From positions 22,540,385 through 22,604,384 of the forward strand of contig JAZBQD010000017.1 in the NCBI GenBank assembly GCA_036583965.1: 64,000 nt of DNA, read 5' to 3'. A program made the position numbers and the translations under genes. The DNA comes from Prunella strophiata. Its lineage: Eukaryota > Chordata > Aves > Passeriformes > Prunellidae. The notes under the pieces are model-generated. The model was not told the origin of the DNA. It did not search any database and worked only from the letters and a program-made list of their open reading frames with translations. This document shows positions 1 to 12,430 of the stretch, piece by piece (position 1 is the first letter of the stretch; each line of letters begins with the position of its first letter).

Positions 1-2299
1 TTAGAATCTCATAGTACTGCCTCTGAGCATTAACTTCACATCCAAAGGCAGGCCCTCTGCCTGGTCTGTTCCACTGGGACTTTAATAGATGTTCTCTAAG
101 GCATTTAGGTGCTAGCTGTTCTGCTGGGGGTAGGTGAACACCCATAAACATCTGGGTACCTACACATTTACAAACTAGGTTTCCTGAGGACAGAGGTGTC
201 TGGAGATGTTTTGGATGGACAGGAGAGTCAAGGGCAACAGCTCCTCTTGTTTACCACGAGTAACTTTTACAGAACTGAAAACAAAAGTAACAGGTACACC
301 TACTGCACCCCACAGAAAACTGAAGGCCTAGAAAGCTCTGGCATTACAAGTGAAGAATGACTTTTTACTTATTCTCCAGCAGGAAAGGTCCAAAGAGCAG
401 TCCAAAGGGTGTAAGCCAACGCACATCTGTAAAAAGAGCAATGCCCTTTATCTCCAATAGAGTGGATAATGCCTAAGCCATAGAAATGTTTGCTTAGTAG
501 TGATTTTTTAAAATTTATTTCTTGGTTATTAGCCCTCCAGTGTCCCTTTGATACATATGTATAAATGTGGAGGGGTTGGACGGTGGATACAATCACAGAT
601 CTGTGTCCTGCTCTAGCTCTGCATGCAATATTTATACAGCTTCCATTGCCACATGTTTGATTACACAGTATTACAGTATATTTTTCATTGCAGCATCTCT
701 ATATGATGTGGAAGTTCACTTAATAAAGTTCTTTTGCTAGAGGGAGACTTCCAAATCACCTTTAAAAGATGTGGACTGGGCAGGTACTGCTAAAGCACGT
801 GGTAGAAGGAGGAATTTGTGAGTACAGTGCCAGCAGAACAGTCACTATACAGCTGTTCCACAGGTCTTCAGCTTTCACCTCCCTAGGGTGAATGTTGTGC
901 CCTCTCTGTCTCTGTTTCCCCTCTGTGCAATATGGGTGGTAATGACTGTTCTTCCACTGAGACCTTGGCAAGGGCAAGGCATTCCCTTCCCTGCAGTTTT
1001 TTCACAGTGTAAATACCAGCCTGGGGACGCTAGCATCATCTTTATTTTTTTGATGCTGGGGGTCTGGCAACAATAAGCAGCTGGTGAGCTCACTGCCTGC
1101 AGTGGACAAACTCTAAAAGGGGAAGCAGGCTTGAGGTAGGGTATGTGGTACAAAACTGTCAAAAACAGCACTGCAGACCTTCTCGTTTAGGATATGCAGG
1201 CTCATTACATAGATACATGTTCCATCATTTAGAAACACAGAGAGATCTCTGAATTTTCTGCATCCAGAAAAGACAAAATTTTTAGGAAAAGCCCATTTGT
1301 AGCCACAAGCTATCTTGTGCAGACATTACTACTTCTGAAACAATTATTCTAAGACAGACCCTTGGCCAAAAATAGTGGGTTTTTTCCTTTCAGAGGCACT
1401 GCCCCAGTGAAAGCTCAGGTCCAAAAAAAATGCATGCCTGCAGTCTCATAGGAAAGCCTTATATTTTCTTCACATGGTATGAATGCCTGGAAGAACTAGT
1501 GTAGGCCAGCAGAGTCAGATTCCTCCCACCAGCTTTGCTCAAAGTAGCTCTACTGTAAGAGGGTGATGTCTTCCACATAACCCTCACACCTCATGCATGC
1601 TCTTTCTTCCCCCTGCATCTGCTCCCCCTGAGCAGGCAAAATTTTTTGGTATGGTCTAGCAGCAGCACCTCTCCAACAAACATGTTTCAAGCAGTTTTGA
1701 AGCCATATTGAGTGGAATAGTGGAATTCCCATTCTTCCTTAGGACGCCATTACTTTTATCGCAGCAACATGAAGTATTTCATAAACTTAAAATGTCTTTA
1801 TTTGAGATGTCTATTATTTTAGTCTATTCTGCCTTCCGGTTTTTGTTTTGTTTTGTTCTGTTTTGTTTTTTATTGTTGTGATAAATCTGTTTTAATTTAG
1901 TTCAGAAAATACCACTGGGTGAGGAAACCAAGACAATCCAAAGAATGACAAACTACTTAATCCTGTTTCACCTAAAGCCGTCAGGAGAGGAGTAGCCTTT
2001 GTCTTCTTCAAACTGCTGCTTATCTTTCTACAGCATCAAGATTGAGAGCATATTGTATCTCCATCCAGTATCACATAGAAGCTGTTAACTCTTTCTAAGT
2101 AATCTGAAAATAAAATGCAGTATGGGTTTGGTTTTTTTGGGCCTTCTTGTTTCATTTCCTTAGAACTCAACCCACATGCAGTGGGATCTGGCAACAGAAC
2201 TGGTCATTTCTGGAAACCCGACTCATGTGACTCCCTTTGCTGACTGTGGCTTTGTTCTCCTGCTCGGTGCCGAATGTCCACCACGCTGCTGATGATAAG
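1..2299. other. No gene recognised
   Basis: Unique-looking, moderately AT-rich DNA. Contains one TTTTG-type tract near 1841-1872. Short open frames show no family resemblance. Confidence 0.6.
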
Positions 2300-2790
2300 G
2301 AAGGTTTGGGTTCAGCGGCCCCAGGGCGCTGCCAGCAGCCGGGGCAGCCCTGCCGCAGCAGCGCCGCGGGCTCCCGGCCGGCAGCCGGGCTCTGCTGCAC
2401 AAAGCGGCTTTTCTTCCTCCCGGGGCCAGCAGCGCCGGGGCCAGCCCGTCTGCCGAGCCCTGGGCAAGGAAAGAAGGGTGAGAGCAGGGAGACGTGCTCC
2501 AGGGGAGCCTGGCTGCCGCCTCTCAGCGTCCTGTGCCACCGAGTGACCTGCCAGCCTGCCCTCGCCTGCGAGCGGGAGCTCCCAGCCGCGCAGCACACAG
2601 GGACACAGCCCGGCCCATCGGGTGTGTGCTGTGCCACAGCAGGGCCTGGAGGGGCCCCGATTCAGCCGCACAGCACCTCTGCGCCAGGACCTGCACCTTT
2701 AAAACTCAATTCGCCCACATCTCTGCCTCTTGCGGGGATCCTCTCTAGGGTGGCCACGGCCCCTGACTCTGCTGCCACGTGTGCAGGTGA
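2300..2790 (+). promoter_or_regulatory. Orphan CpG island with downstream splice donor
   Basis: Between about 2325 and 2620 I count roughly 27 CpG in about 300 nt of very GC-rich sequence; surrounding DNA has almost none. An E-box CACGTG is at 2776-2781 and a TCATGTGAC motif at 2223-2231. On the plus strand a consensus donor, GTGCAG|GTGAGG, follows at 2786/2787. This resembles a promoter with a first exon. Open frames exist on both strands but look like a by-product of high GC; no protein family was recognised. Confidence 0.5.
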
Positions 2791-5700
2791 GGCGGGTGAT
2801 CCCCATCTCCCGGCTCATCCCTGCCTGGACATTCCTGTGGTTTGTCTTCTGCTCGGGTTCTTCCTGAGGCACCTTCCCTTGTGATCTCCAGGAACAAAGT
2901 GAGGCGTGTTGAGTGCTCACATCTGCTGCTCTGCAGAGGCAGGGGGAGGTGCTCAGGGTCTGGCAGCAGAATGGGAGCCCGGTGCTGTTGGCTCAGGGTG
3001 TTTGGGTTAAGGAAACCAAGGTAATACCTGCAGAAAAAAATGTTACTGTCCAAAGCTTTGCCTACATTAATTGTTTCCTTAATTTGCTGAAGGACTAAAA
3101 AGATGCAGAGTCATGGACTTTTTAGTTGTATTTTGCATTGGTTTGGAAAAAGACACTGAAAAGAAAAACAGAAAACTAAACTTTTGAAACATGGTGTATT
3201 TTAAAATGTCTAAATGAGTAGCAATTTATTGAGTGCTTTAGAAAGGTTAATACTATAATCTGGAAATGCCTTGGAGAGATTGAGCAAATTCCATTTTATA
3301 ACACTGTGTTATGCTTAGTTGATGACCATGATTGGTCCTCATTTATGGGAGAGCATATAGACAGAGAACCAGAATACACTGCTGCAGTGGAAGATTTTCT
3401 TTGTCCTGAAGGTATTCAGGTGAATGGAATGAACAGAGCAGGCTCCAGCTGCATCAAGACTCTTGACTCTGATAGAAATGGAAAAGTTAAATTAAGGAGA
3501 ACAACAAATCAATGATGTGTTTTACAAGGACAGAAATTGTTTAGATTCCTTGAATCCTATTATTTCTGATCAACAGAAAGAAGTATCCTTCTTTTGTCTC
3601 TAGTATAGGAGGTTGGATCAGATCCTCGTGAGGCAGTTCCTGATTAATTGCTCTCCAGATCTGCAGAGGTCTCGGACAGTGCAGAGGGGGTGAATGCAAA
3701 TAGCTCTGTATTGCCCTGGGTGCTGGGTGTCGTGGAGGGAGGGTGGGAAGATCATGGGTCAGAGACCACCGTGCAGGAGGTGCCAACCAGCCCATTTCTG
3801 CAAGGATTTATGTTGTTCCTGCTGCTGCAGAGGCAGCTGGCTGGACCACTGGAGAGCCAAAATGACAGAAGTTCATTACATATGCAGGCCATGTTTTCAA
3901 CTCAAAAGAAGAAATACTATTAAAAAACCAAAACAAAACAACAAAACCAGAAATATTTCTGTTTTCTTTAGTTCCAGTTAAATCAGGCAAAATAAATTCC
4001 TGGATGAATCCCCCCGCCATCTCAATTCCTGAAAGCATGTTGTCTACAGAGAGGAAGTAAGCAATGCTTTACAGCTAATTCCTGTGGCAGACATCATGTG
4101 CCTTATAGCCACAGAAAGGATATTTGAAAACCCTCGGGGAGAAGGTGGCACTTAAAAAGAATTTCAGATAAAAAGAAGCAAAAAGGTCATAGAAGAAGCA
4201 ATATGCTTCTAGTAAGCAATAAGCTGCAGAAATGCACCTTGAGTGTGAATTCCAAATTTAACTGCTACTGAAAATAGAAGAATAGTTACCTATTACAAAA
4301 TTAAGTGTAAAATAGTGTCAGAAGCAATTTCCAGTTTCCTACTGAAGTCCAAATCAAATCTCTGGAGTCACTTCCACAACCACCTGAGGGAACCAGTAGT
4401 TCTTATCACAGTAGTATTACTAGTAGCTTCCTCAACAGTTTTGAAAAATGAATGAAACTTTTTAGTCTTAAAAAATATTTCTTCAGAAGTCATTGCTAAA
4501 GTTATCCTAAAGCAAAGTTGCCCTTTACCTTAAAATTATTTCTAATGAAAGATCATAATTTGCCAAAGAGGTCTGTGAAGCTCATGCACAACTGCTAAAC
4601 GCTAAAATAAAGCTATTCTTTACTGACTTCAAAGGTCTAGTACAACAAAAATAATAAATTTTATCCTAAAAAAAGATTTTAGAAAACTGTAGTGAGAATT
4701 GGGATGTCCTGTTAGCAGACTGAGTCCTAGGGTAAATTGCTTTTTAGGTCCTTACTGAACCTCAGCTGCTTCTTCTGGATTGTGCTGTTTATTCAGAACT
4801 GGAGTATCTTGACCAGCAGTGAAATCAAAAGGGTTAATATCTTTCTATGGTAATTCTACAAAATACTGGGAAAAATTTGCTCCCTGTCAGTGTAGGGAGC
4901 AGCCCCAGTCAAAACCAAGCAGATTCCCAGTCAGCTCTGGCTCATGTACCATAGCTTAAGCTCAGGTTAAAGCTGGGCACAAGAGTGTTTATAAATTTAC
5001 AGTCTGCTGGTCACGTAGGAGGCAGTGGCCCCTGCTCCAAAACGAGCCTGCCTTTGCTAGCAGGTTTCCAAGCAGCCTCCAGCACAGAACAGTCTATGGG
5101 TCAGCAGTTTGCTCCCTCGAGGGGCATCCTTGCAATTCATCACACCATATTTGGACAGCTTTTCCTGTCTCCAAACAGTCAAGTGATTCAACCACATGTC
5201 TTGTGAGGATAAGGAGAGAAATATGCTGAGGAGAAACAAAAGCCTCTTATGTTCAGGTCAGCCTGCAGTGTGTGGCTGCTAACCAGAAAGTAACTCCTTA
5301 TGCTGTGCTGTTAAGAGTCCCATTAAAAAAATTATCTTAAACCAGAGTCCTAGTGACGAAGTTCATGCTGTCTTATGTAGAGAATCAAAACTCAAGGTAA
5401 AAATCAAAGAGCCTATTCCAATTCTCAGAGCTGCTCTCCCTATGTTAGATTTAGAAACTGAAATCTACATCCTCTCTTACAAGAATTAAGATTAATAGGG
5501 AGATCAGGAAAAACTTAAGATACCCACTGAGTAATCAGAGTAAAACAAAATACTTTTCCTTTACAGAAATAATGGAAGTTCAATGCAAAAATATTTACTG
5601 ATTCAGCTGTTAACAGTCCACATGATGGTTTTTTAGTGTTGTTTGTATAAAAAAGCTAATAAATGACCACCTGATAGCTGTCAGCAGACCAAGCATTAGT

Positions 5701-6182
5701 ATAAAAGTGTGAAGTATCTAGTTTACCTTGTGGAGCACCTCTGAAGACTTTAGCTCAGTAAATAGTTGAAAAATGTCCGTGGTTTCCGATTTCATTGAAC
5801 TGGCTGATGGGGGAGACTCAGCAGCTGTTTAATCTTCCTTTTTTAGTATTACATTTTGTAATATTGGCTAACTCAGCTAGTTCTCAGCTGATTTTTCCAA
5901 GTTTCTGGATCAAGGAAGGACACCAAAGTTTGGAGTTTTCTTGTTTTGTTTTGTTCTGATTTTTATGGATTTTTTTTTTGTTTGTTTTGTTTTGTTTTGT
6001 TTTATCACCTCAATTTACTGTTCTTTGTGTGCATCTGGCAAAATACTAGAAGGACAAGGTCTTTGAAAAAAATTAATGTCTACTCCAGTCTAAATATAAA
6101 GCTTATATATCCTTTTTATCTATGTAATTACTCTCTCCAGAGACTTGCAAGGAAACAAAACAAAATAAAACAGAAGTAGCAA
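2791..6182. other. No gene recognised
   Basis: After the CpG island the sequence returns to AT-rich, CpG-poor DNA. Nothing recognisable apart from the TTTTG tract at its end. Confidence 0.6.
5941..6004. repeat. TTTTG-rich low-complexity tract
   Basis: GTTTT-type pentanucleotide units (TTGTTTTGTTTTG) with a central T run. A shorter tract of the same type lies at 1841-1872. Confidence 0.85.
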
Positions 6183-6340
6183 GGAGGGGAAGAGACCTTG
6201 AGAGGTCTGCAAGACCAACTTCCTGTTCCAAGCAGGGTCAGAAGTGAGATCAGATGTTGTTGCTCAAGGCTCTATCCAGCTAAGGTTTGGAAATCTCCAA
6301 GGATGGAGGTGGTTTCCCTTTCTCTTGCTGTATGGGGAAA
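6183..6340 (-). mobile_element. CR1 LINE 3'-end fragment
   Basis: The sequence reads, on the plus strand, GAGACCTTGAGAGGTCTGCA and then CCAAGCAGGGTCAGA, GCTCTATCCAGCTAAGG and CTCCAAGGATGGAGG. This is the order of phrases I know from the reverse complement of the avian CR1 3' end. It is diverged and truncated; the GC-richer continuation to about 6545 is unassigned. Confidence 0.7.
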
Positions 6341-7084
6341 AAAACCCCCAGCCTCACTGGCATGGCTCAGCTTGCTGCACACCAGGGCACAGAACTGCTG
6401 GGCTCTGCCTGTCTGGGGCCAGGCTGCTCCATGCAGGCTGGCCCCTTTCCCACCCTGTCCCAGCCTCTCCACAGGGCAGCCATGCCCCTGAGCTCACTGA
6501 CTGCTCTGTTCCCATTTGGGGTCATCTGCAGGTGACCAGCATTTGCAGTGAGTGATTTTTATCTTTTAATGTATTTTTTGTATTGATTGATTTTTGACAC
6601 AATCAAGAATTTCTTCAGAAATGTGAAATGAAAGGGGAAAAAATATTAAAAAGACATAGAAAGAAGGTTAAGCAAATCACTCCCTTAAATATGTAATTCA
6701 GAACTAACTGCCTGTTGACAACTGTGGCGATAGACATCTGAAACTTTGTGTGTTTTGGACAGAATCTAGGCAAATAATCTTGCAAAAAATACCGAACCAG
6801 AAGACCACACCTCTGCCTTATAAATACATGCAAATAACCTAAAGGCAGCTGGGTCATGTTGAATTTGTATATGCTGCAGAAATGGCCACAAGAACTTTGT
6901 GAAATTCTGGACATTTTCTTCCTTCTCCTAAACAAGAAAATCTCCTGCAAGATGGTGTTTCTAGTTCAAATCCATCATTCTTAATAAGCCTTTCTCCTAG
7001 TCTGAGAGAGGTCATGAGAGGAAGTAAAAAAGCTACTCAGAACTTCAGGAGGGCAAAAAAGCAGAAACACAGACAGGTAGGGGC

Positions 7085-7385
7085 AGAAAGGGATCACTAG
7101 AAACCTCACATCTGGCTTCCTGTACAAGGCTGGGTTACCTTCAGCACCAGGTCTGGTTGATGAGGGCGTTATTCTTCCTGCTTTTGAAAGCTCCCAAGGA
7201 GGAAAATTCCACTTTCTTTCTTGGCACTGTGCTCCACTGCTTCAGCATCCTCAAAGCAAATTATTTTGCCTTTGTGTCTAGCCAGAATCTGCTTTACTGA
7301 AACTTTTTACAGTTACTCTGCTGTACACTGCTGAAAAGACTATGGTACTGTCTTCTTAATAATCCTCCTTTAGGATTAGCAGAGA
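7085..7385 (-). mobile_element. Old CR1 LINE 3'-end fragment
   Basis: Runs through GGGATCACTAGAAACCTCA, CTTCCTGTACAAGGC, CTCCCAAGGAGG, CACTGTGCTCCACTGCTTC and a stretch near TCTAGCCAGAATCTGC, ending near ATAATCCTCCTTTAGG. This follows the reverse complement of an avian CR1 3' region at a more decayed level than the copy at 6183. Confidence 0.6.
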
Positions 7386-10300
7386 AAATGGTAATTACTA
7401 CCCCTGGTCCTCTGGCTCTGTGCAGAGCTCATGCAACCTGAGAGTCAGAAGGTATTCAAGGGAAAAAGCCCAAAGTCCAGATAGCAGTGTGCAGCCTTGG
7501 TCCCAAATACCTGTCTACACTCCTGCTTAGTGCCAGCCCTTCAGAGGGATAGAGAAAATGCCCATGTGTCAAAGCAATGCTGTTCCTTGCTGTTCCAAGG
7601 GCAGGTCACACCTCCTTGGTCTCCTGTGTCAGCATCCCACTGTGCACAAGACGCAGCACCCCTGCAAGGAGGGAGAGCTCAGTGCTGGGGCAGAGCAGGG
7701 TATGTAACTTTTGACTTCAGAAGGGGTTTGTTCCTGGGACAGGATTGCAGCATGTGGCATTTGTTAGCACTGTATGTCTGTTTTCAGCTAACGGGGCTCA
7801 GTGACTCTGGTTTCTGAGTAGCAAGAAGGACAGAAATTCATACATTCACATGCACTGATTTACACTGATTTTGAGCTTTCCTCAAAGTTTCAAGCAGAAA
7901 CAACATCAAGAGACCTTTGTTTTCATGATCCCTCATACTTATGGCAGGCTTAGGAGTCAGCAGCTCTCTACTGTTGTTTATCAGCAACTGAACATCCAAG
8001 ACCTTGGATGTCTGGCTTCTGCAATGTGCTGTCCTTCTTATGCCATGACCTCCTAGGAAGATCTCCCATCTGTCACTGTTAGCCCCAGGCATGGAATCAC
8101 ATAGTTTTTAATAGCTTTAACCTTCCAGGTGTGGACATCCACTCAGCCTCTCCGATGTCTGCCTAAGGCCATCTCCTATTCAGAAATGACGGCTCAAACA
8201 TGTAAAAGTGGTAATTGATCCACTTGTAGATGATCCTTCTCCATAACTATCTGCTGGGCCCTGTGTCACAGAGGGCCTGATTTCTGGATCACTGACCAAT
8301 GGGGGTGGGAGGAGGCAGTTCTCATGGAAAAACTTGGCACTGTGGACATGGAATTTCTATATTGTCACCAAGGAAATTGCAGAGATTTCCAAATCGCAGA
8401 TAACTTTGAACATAAGCTTGACATCCATCTTTCTGCTCCCTCAATAGGCAGGAAGGAGGGGCAGGTGAATGCAAGATTTTTTACAAGCATAGTCAGCAAT
8501 CTGCTAACGAGCCCAGCTCCTGCCTATGTGTGTACTGCCAGCCTGGTATTTTAATTTTTTTCCCAGGTAAAAATATCACCTTTCAAATCCCGCAGACTCC
8601 TTCAGTTCTTTTGCTACACGAGCTTGGTTAATGAATTCTCTATGGACTTGTAAACATTTCTGCACCTCATTACTTGCTGCTTCTGGATAGAAGTCTGCTT
8701 GGAGCTTCATTAACAAAGATTATCATTGTGAACCATGACTAATTTGTCCCCAAGCACTTCCAGCTTTCATGGTCATGTTTAGGTTTAAAAATAAATGCCA
8801 GCTGTCCCTCTTTGCTGGTGCTTGTGTAAAGTACAATGGCAGCCTGAGAAGATTATTGCTGGACTGATCACATGGCTTGTGTCAGAGGTTTTAAAAGAGA
8901 CTTTTAAAGATTAGAGAAGAATTTTTTGAAAGCTTTACAGGAAATAGAAGACAACAAGTTTGCCCTTATGCTGCCATGCCATCATGCTGGCCAAAATTAA
9001 CTTTATAAATTTGTAAAAAAGGAGGGTCCAATAAGTAAACAATTATTGACTCACCTGAAACAAGACAGAAGAAGCTGTGATTTGTTGAAGCTTGAAATAG
9101 TCCTTCTTAAGTTTTAGTTTGCAGTTACTATTATCCAAACCAATTTAGAAGAGGAAAACAAAAAAGCTGTTTTGCCTCCCCACCTGCAATGCCACACCCC
9201 TGAGTTTTGTCTTTTGCTGTTGTTATTTAAAAGTGCAGGTTGTACAGTCCTGGTTTAGGCACTGTTCTACACTGCCTGTGATTCAAGGACCAGTAAGTTT
9301 TGATAGAAGGGTGATGCCTTAAGTTTTAGCCCTTATATTTTTCAGATCCTGTACTGCACTAGTGTATAAGTCCAAACTCCACACAGAGTGTTAATAAGCT
9401 CTCTTCACTGTTTGCTCAGACAAAACAATCCTTCCAGGCCTGAGAACCAAGGTCACCCTCACTGCCTCAGGCCCCAAAAAGTATAAACAAAAGTGAATTG
9501 GGGGGGAGCAAACTGGGGGTTTGTGACTTCATTACCTGAATCTGTAATTGGACAATTGACCCGTGATATGCAAATAGAGCAAACTTAAATCTGTCTGAAA
9601 AACTCATGACCATCATCCATATCTTGGCTGTAGCCTCTGTGAGGTTTTGCACTGCCCAAGGTGTACCTGTTGAAAACCTTTAATAAATACTTACTTTATT
9701 CTTTTAGCTCTGTCTAGCCTCTGTTCTAGGTAGCCACTCCAAGGCACCAAGGGGTCCCCCACACTGTCTGCAACAGCCAACTAATTGAGTCCTTCCTTCT
9801 TAAAGTCACTGTGACCAGGCAGACTGATACCAACAGGAAATACAATCTCTGATTTAAGATGCCTGTGAGCACATACTCCTAGTAAGTCTTGAGAAAAGCC
9901 CCTATTGCTTGAAAAGGTCTTCATATTCAGCTGACAACTCCAAAGAGAAGCATGAGGCTCGAGTGCATTCCTTACTGGCACCCATGGGAAGGGACACTTC
10001 CACTCCTGAAGTGGGTGGTAGTGCAGCAGTATGAAATCGAGCTTGGTGCTACTTGTAGCAACATGGTAGGAACAACCGTGGCAAAGAAGAACCTTGAACT
10101 CTAAAAAAGGAAGCAATGAAAATGGAAAACTTGTGGTTTTGCTTTCAGGATGCAACCTCTGAATGTGTTTGGTTATGCTGAAAGAACAAGAAGCCACTGG
10201 GCATGGTTATAATTAATTGTCCTCCTACATTTGTGATTTTAAAAAAATGAAAATATTATAACTCTCATGCTGACCCAAGGCTGACTAATTATTTGCATTT

Positions 10301-12201
10301 TCCCACTGTAGCCAAGATAAAAGTGGAGATCAGGGAACAATGCACCTAAAGATAAATTTCTTATGCAATTTACTGTTTTGTTGTTTTTCAAACATTTCAG
10401 TGATTTCAGAGCCCAAAACAAAAACTTTGTATTTACTGGGATTTGCTATTGGTTTTTTTGTTTTGGTGGGGCTTTCTTTTAGGCAATGTTGATACTTTAC
10501 ACTTTCAGATGCTTTGCAGCATCAGATAACTGATTTCCTGACTTCACCACAGAAGAATAGTAATATGAGTCGACATGATTGAAACAGATTCAGAAAGGTT
10601 TCTGTAGAGAATGGTAACACTGGAAAAAAAATTTGCTGTTTGGAGAATGATTCATTGTTTCTCTCTCTCTTATCTCTCCTTATCTGTCATCTCCTTCTGT
10701 TTTTCACTGATGTCGAGATGACCATATGAACTCACTGACAGCCTTGGTGTACACAAGGAGTGTACTGTACTCACTGCAAGGAACTTGAACTTGAACACCT
10801 CTGTCAATAATTTGTGATGCTTAATCTGAACTTTCTGATGTTTGCTGAGGTAGTTTTCCCAATTGCAAACATGACTACAACAAGAAAACTTGTTTTATGC
10901 AACTATTTCAATACAAATTATAAAAAGAAATCTTAATCTTTCTCTTGAAGTCTTCCTCTGGGATGGCCACTGGAAGACTTTCACCCTTCCAATGTAACCC
11001 TCACACATTTTCAAGCTGCTAAACTCATGTTGGGTATCAAGGCCTCCTGGTGCTGGATGGATACAGCAGAGGAACCCGTTCCTCTTGTTCCTTTCTTACA
11101 AACTCCAGCTACCACTTGCCATCCCCCAGCTCCTATATCTGCCCAAGAAAACCTTGCCAGCCATCAAATGGGTGTAGTTATCAGATAACAAATATGTAGC
11201 TCAGTAGCATAAACAGAGCCTCTCGAGTTTCAAGGGTCTCAGACTGCTTTTGTTCTCTCTTAAATTGCTCTTCATCAAGCTTTTCTACCCTTTTTTCCCC
11301 ACTCTTGTTTGATTGTTTCACTTTTTCACTTTCTCTGGGGTGAGCCTTTCTGCTGCAGCACTGGAGTCTGCTGCTGCAAGTGAAGGTGATGCTCAAGCAT
11401 GTGCAAATGATGAGCTTAGACTTCTGCACCTGATGCAATTGCAAACTTTTCTCCACTCTACGATATTACTCCCTTTTCACATAAAATATAATTAAAGGAA
11501 AATTATTTTCAGACCAGTTCTTTCTATCTCCCTTTCCCTGTGTCAGACCTCTTCTCTGTATTTCTTCTTCCTCTGAGATATTTTCTTTTCTGTGAGCACA
11601 TCTGGAAGGAGTTGTTTTCCTTTAGACCTTAGATCTTGGTGTTCTCAGATACTGGCAGGCCTCTCAGGGGAGGCTGTCACAAGAGAAAGACCAGTCCCTC
11701 CAGTCTAAGTGTGCTCAAAAGCTTTGCTTCTCCAGCAGGCACGTGAAGCTTGGGGCTTCCATCTTGTTGGAGTGGGGCAGACTGTTTTCATGTACATATG
11801 CCATGTAAATGAAAACAGTTTTCATGTTGGAGGCTTGTGAGGGACTTGAGAATCTCTTGAAACAGCATTCTGGAGACAGGACAAGTGGAGACTGTCAGCT
11901 TGCACTGTGAAAACATGGGCAGTGCAGGCAGAGAGGCTCTGTGCCTGTGCACATGCCCTAGGAACCACATTACATACACATATGTATATAAAACAATAAT
12001 AAAAGACATGATAGCAGGCAGTCAGAATAAGCCAAGAAAACCAGCTCTTCCTGAAGGCAAGGCAGGCTCTGTCTTTGTTATAGGTGCAAGCAGGATCAGC
12101 GAATCTTAAAAGCAGACAGATGAGCACAAAAATCACCTCTGCCATTCATTCTGCTTTCACTTGTATGGTAGGATCGAAACTCTGTTTTGGTGTCTGTGGG
12201 G
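7386..12201. other. No gene recognised
   Basis: Non-repetitive sequence with a short pyrimidine patch at about 10661-10690 and the hairpin at 11781. No exon-like open frame with splice sites seen. Confidence 0.6.
11781..11819. repeat. Hairpin with 17-position stem
   Basis: Arms ACTGTTTTCAT (11781-11791) and ATGAAAACAGT (11809-11819) pair perfectly; after a G/A mismatch, TACAT (11793-11797) pairs with ATGTA (11803-11807) around the loop ATGCC. Too short for a canonical microRNA precursor. Confidence 0.8.

Positions 12202-12238
<37 letters not shown>
12202..12238 (+). repeat. Poly(A) run of 37
   Basis: A pure run of A on the plus strand after GTCTGTGGGG. No retrocopy or SINE body was recognised upstream, so it may be either a simple repeat or an unrecognised insertion tail. 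Confidence 0.95.
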
Positions 12239-12240
<2 letters not shown>

Positions 12241-12380
12241 GGTTACATTCTGAATATTTTCCGGTTTTACTACCTACTACTACTTCAGTTTTACCCAGCC
12301 AAGCCTTGCTTGTTAATCAAAGTTTTTACTAGCTTACACGTTGTTCTTGTTAAGTAGGTCAAAATCATAAAAGTATTACT

Positions 12381-12430
12381 TTCTTCCTTTCTTCCTTTCT
12401 CTCTTTCCTTTCTCTCTTTCTTTTTCTTGC
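12381..12430. repeat. CTTT/CTTC-rich pyrimidine tract
   Basis: Imperfect tetranucleotide repeat (CTTTCTTC, CTCTTTCC) on the plus strand. Confidence 0.85.

Noticed and set aside
2237..2884. Long open frame through the CpG island, with others on the opposite strand
   Set aside because: High GC lowers stop frequency; frames on both strands are equally open, the longest has no ATG at its start, and no domain is recognisable.
11781..11819. MicroRNA precursor
   Set aside because: The whole hairpin is 39 nt, too short for a Drosha/Dicer precursor.
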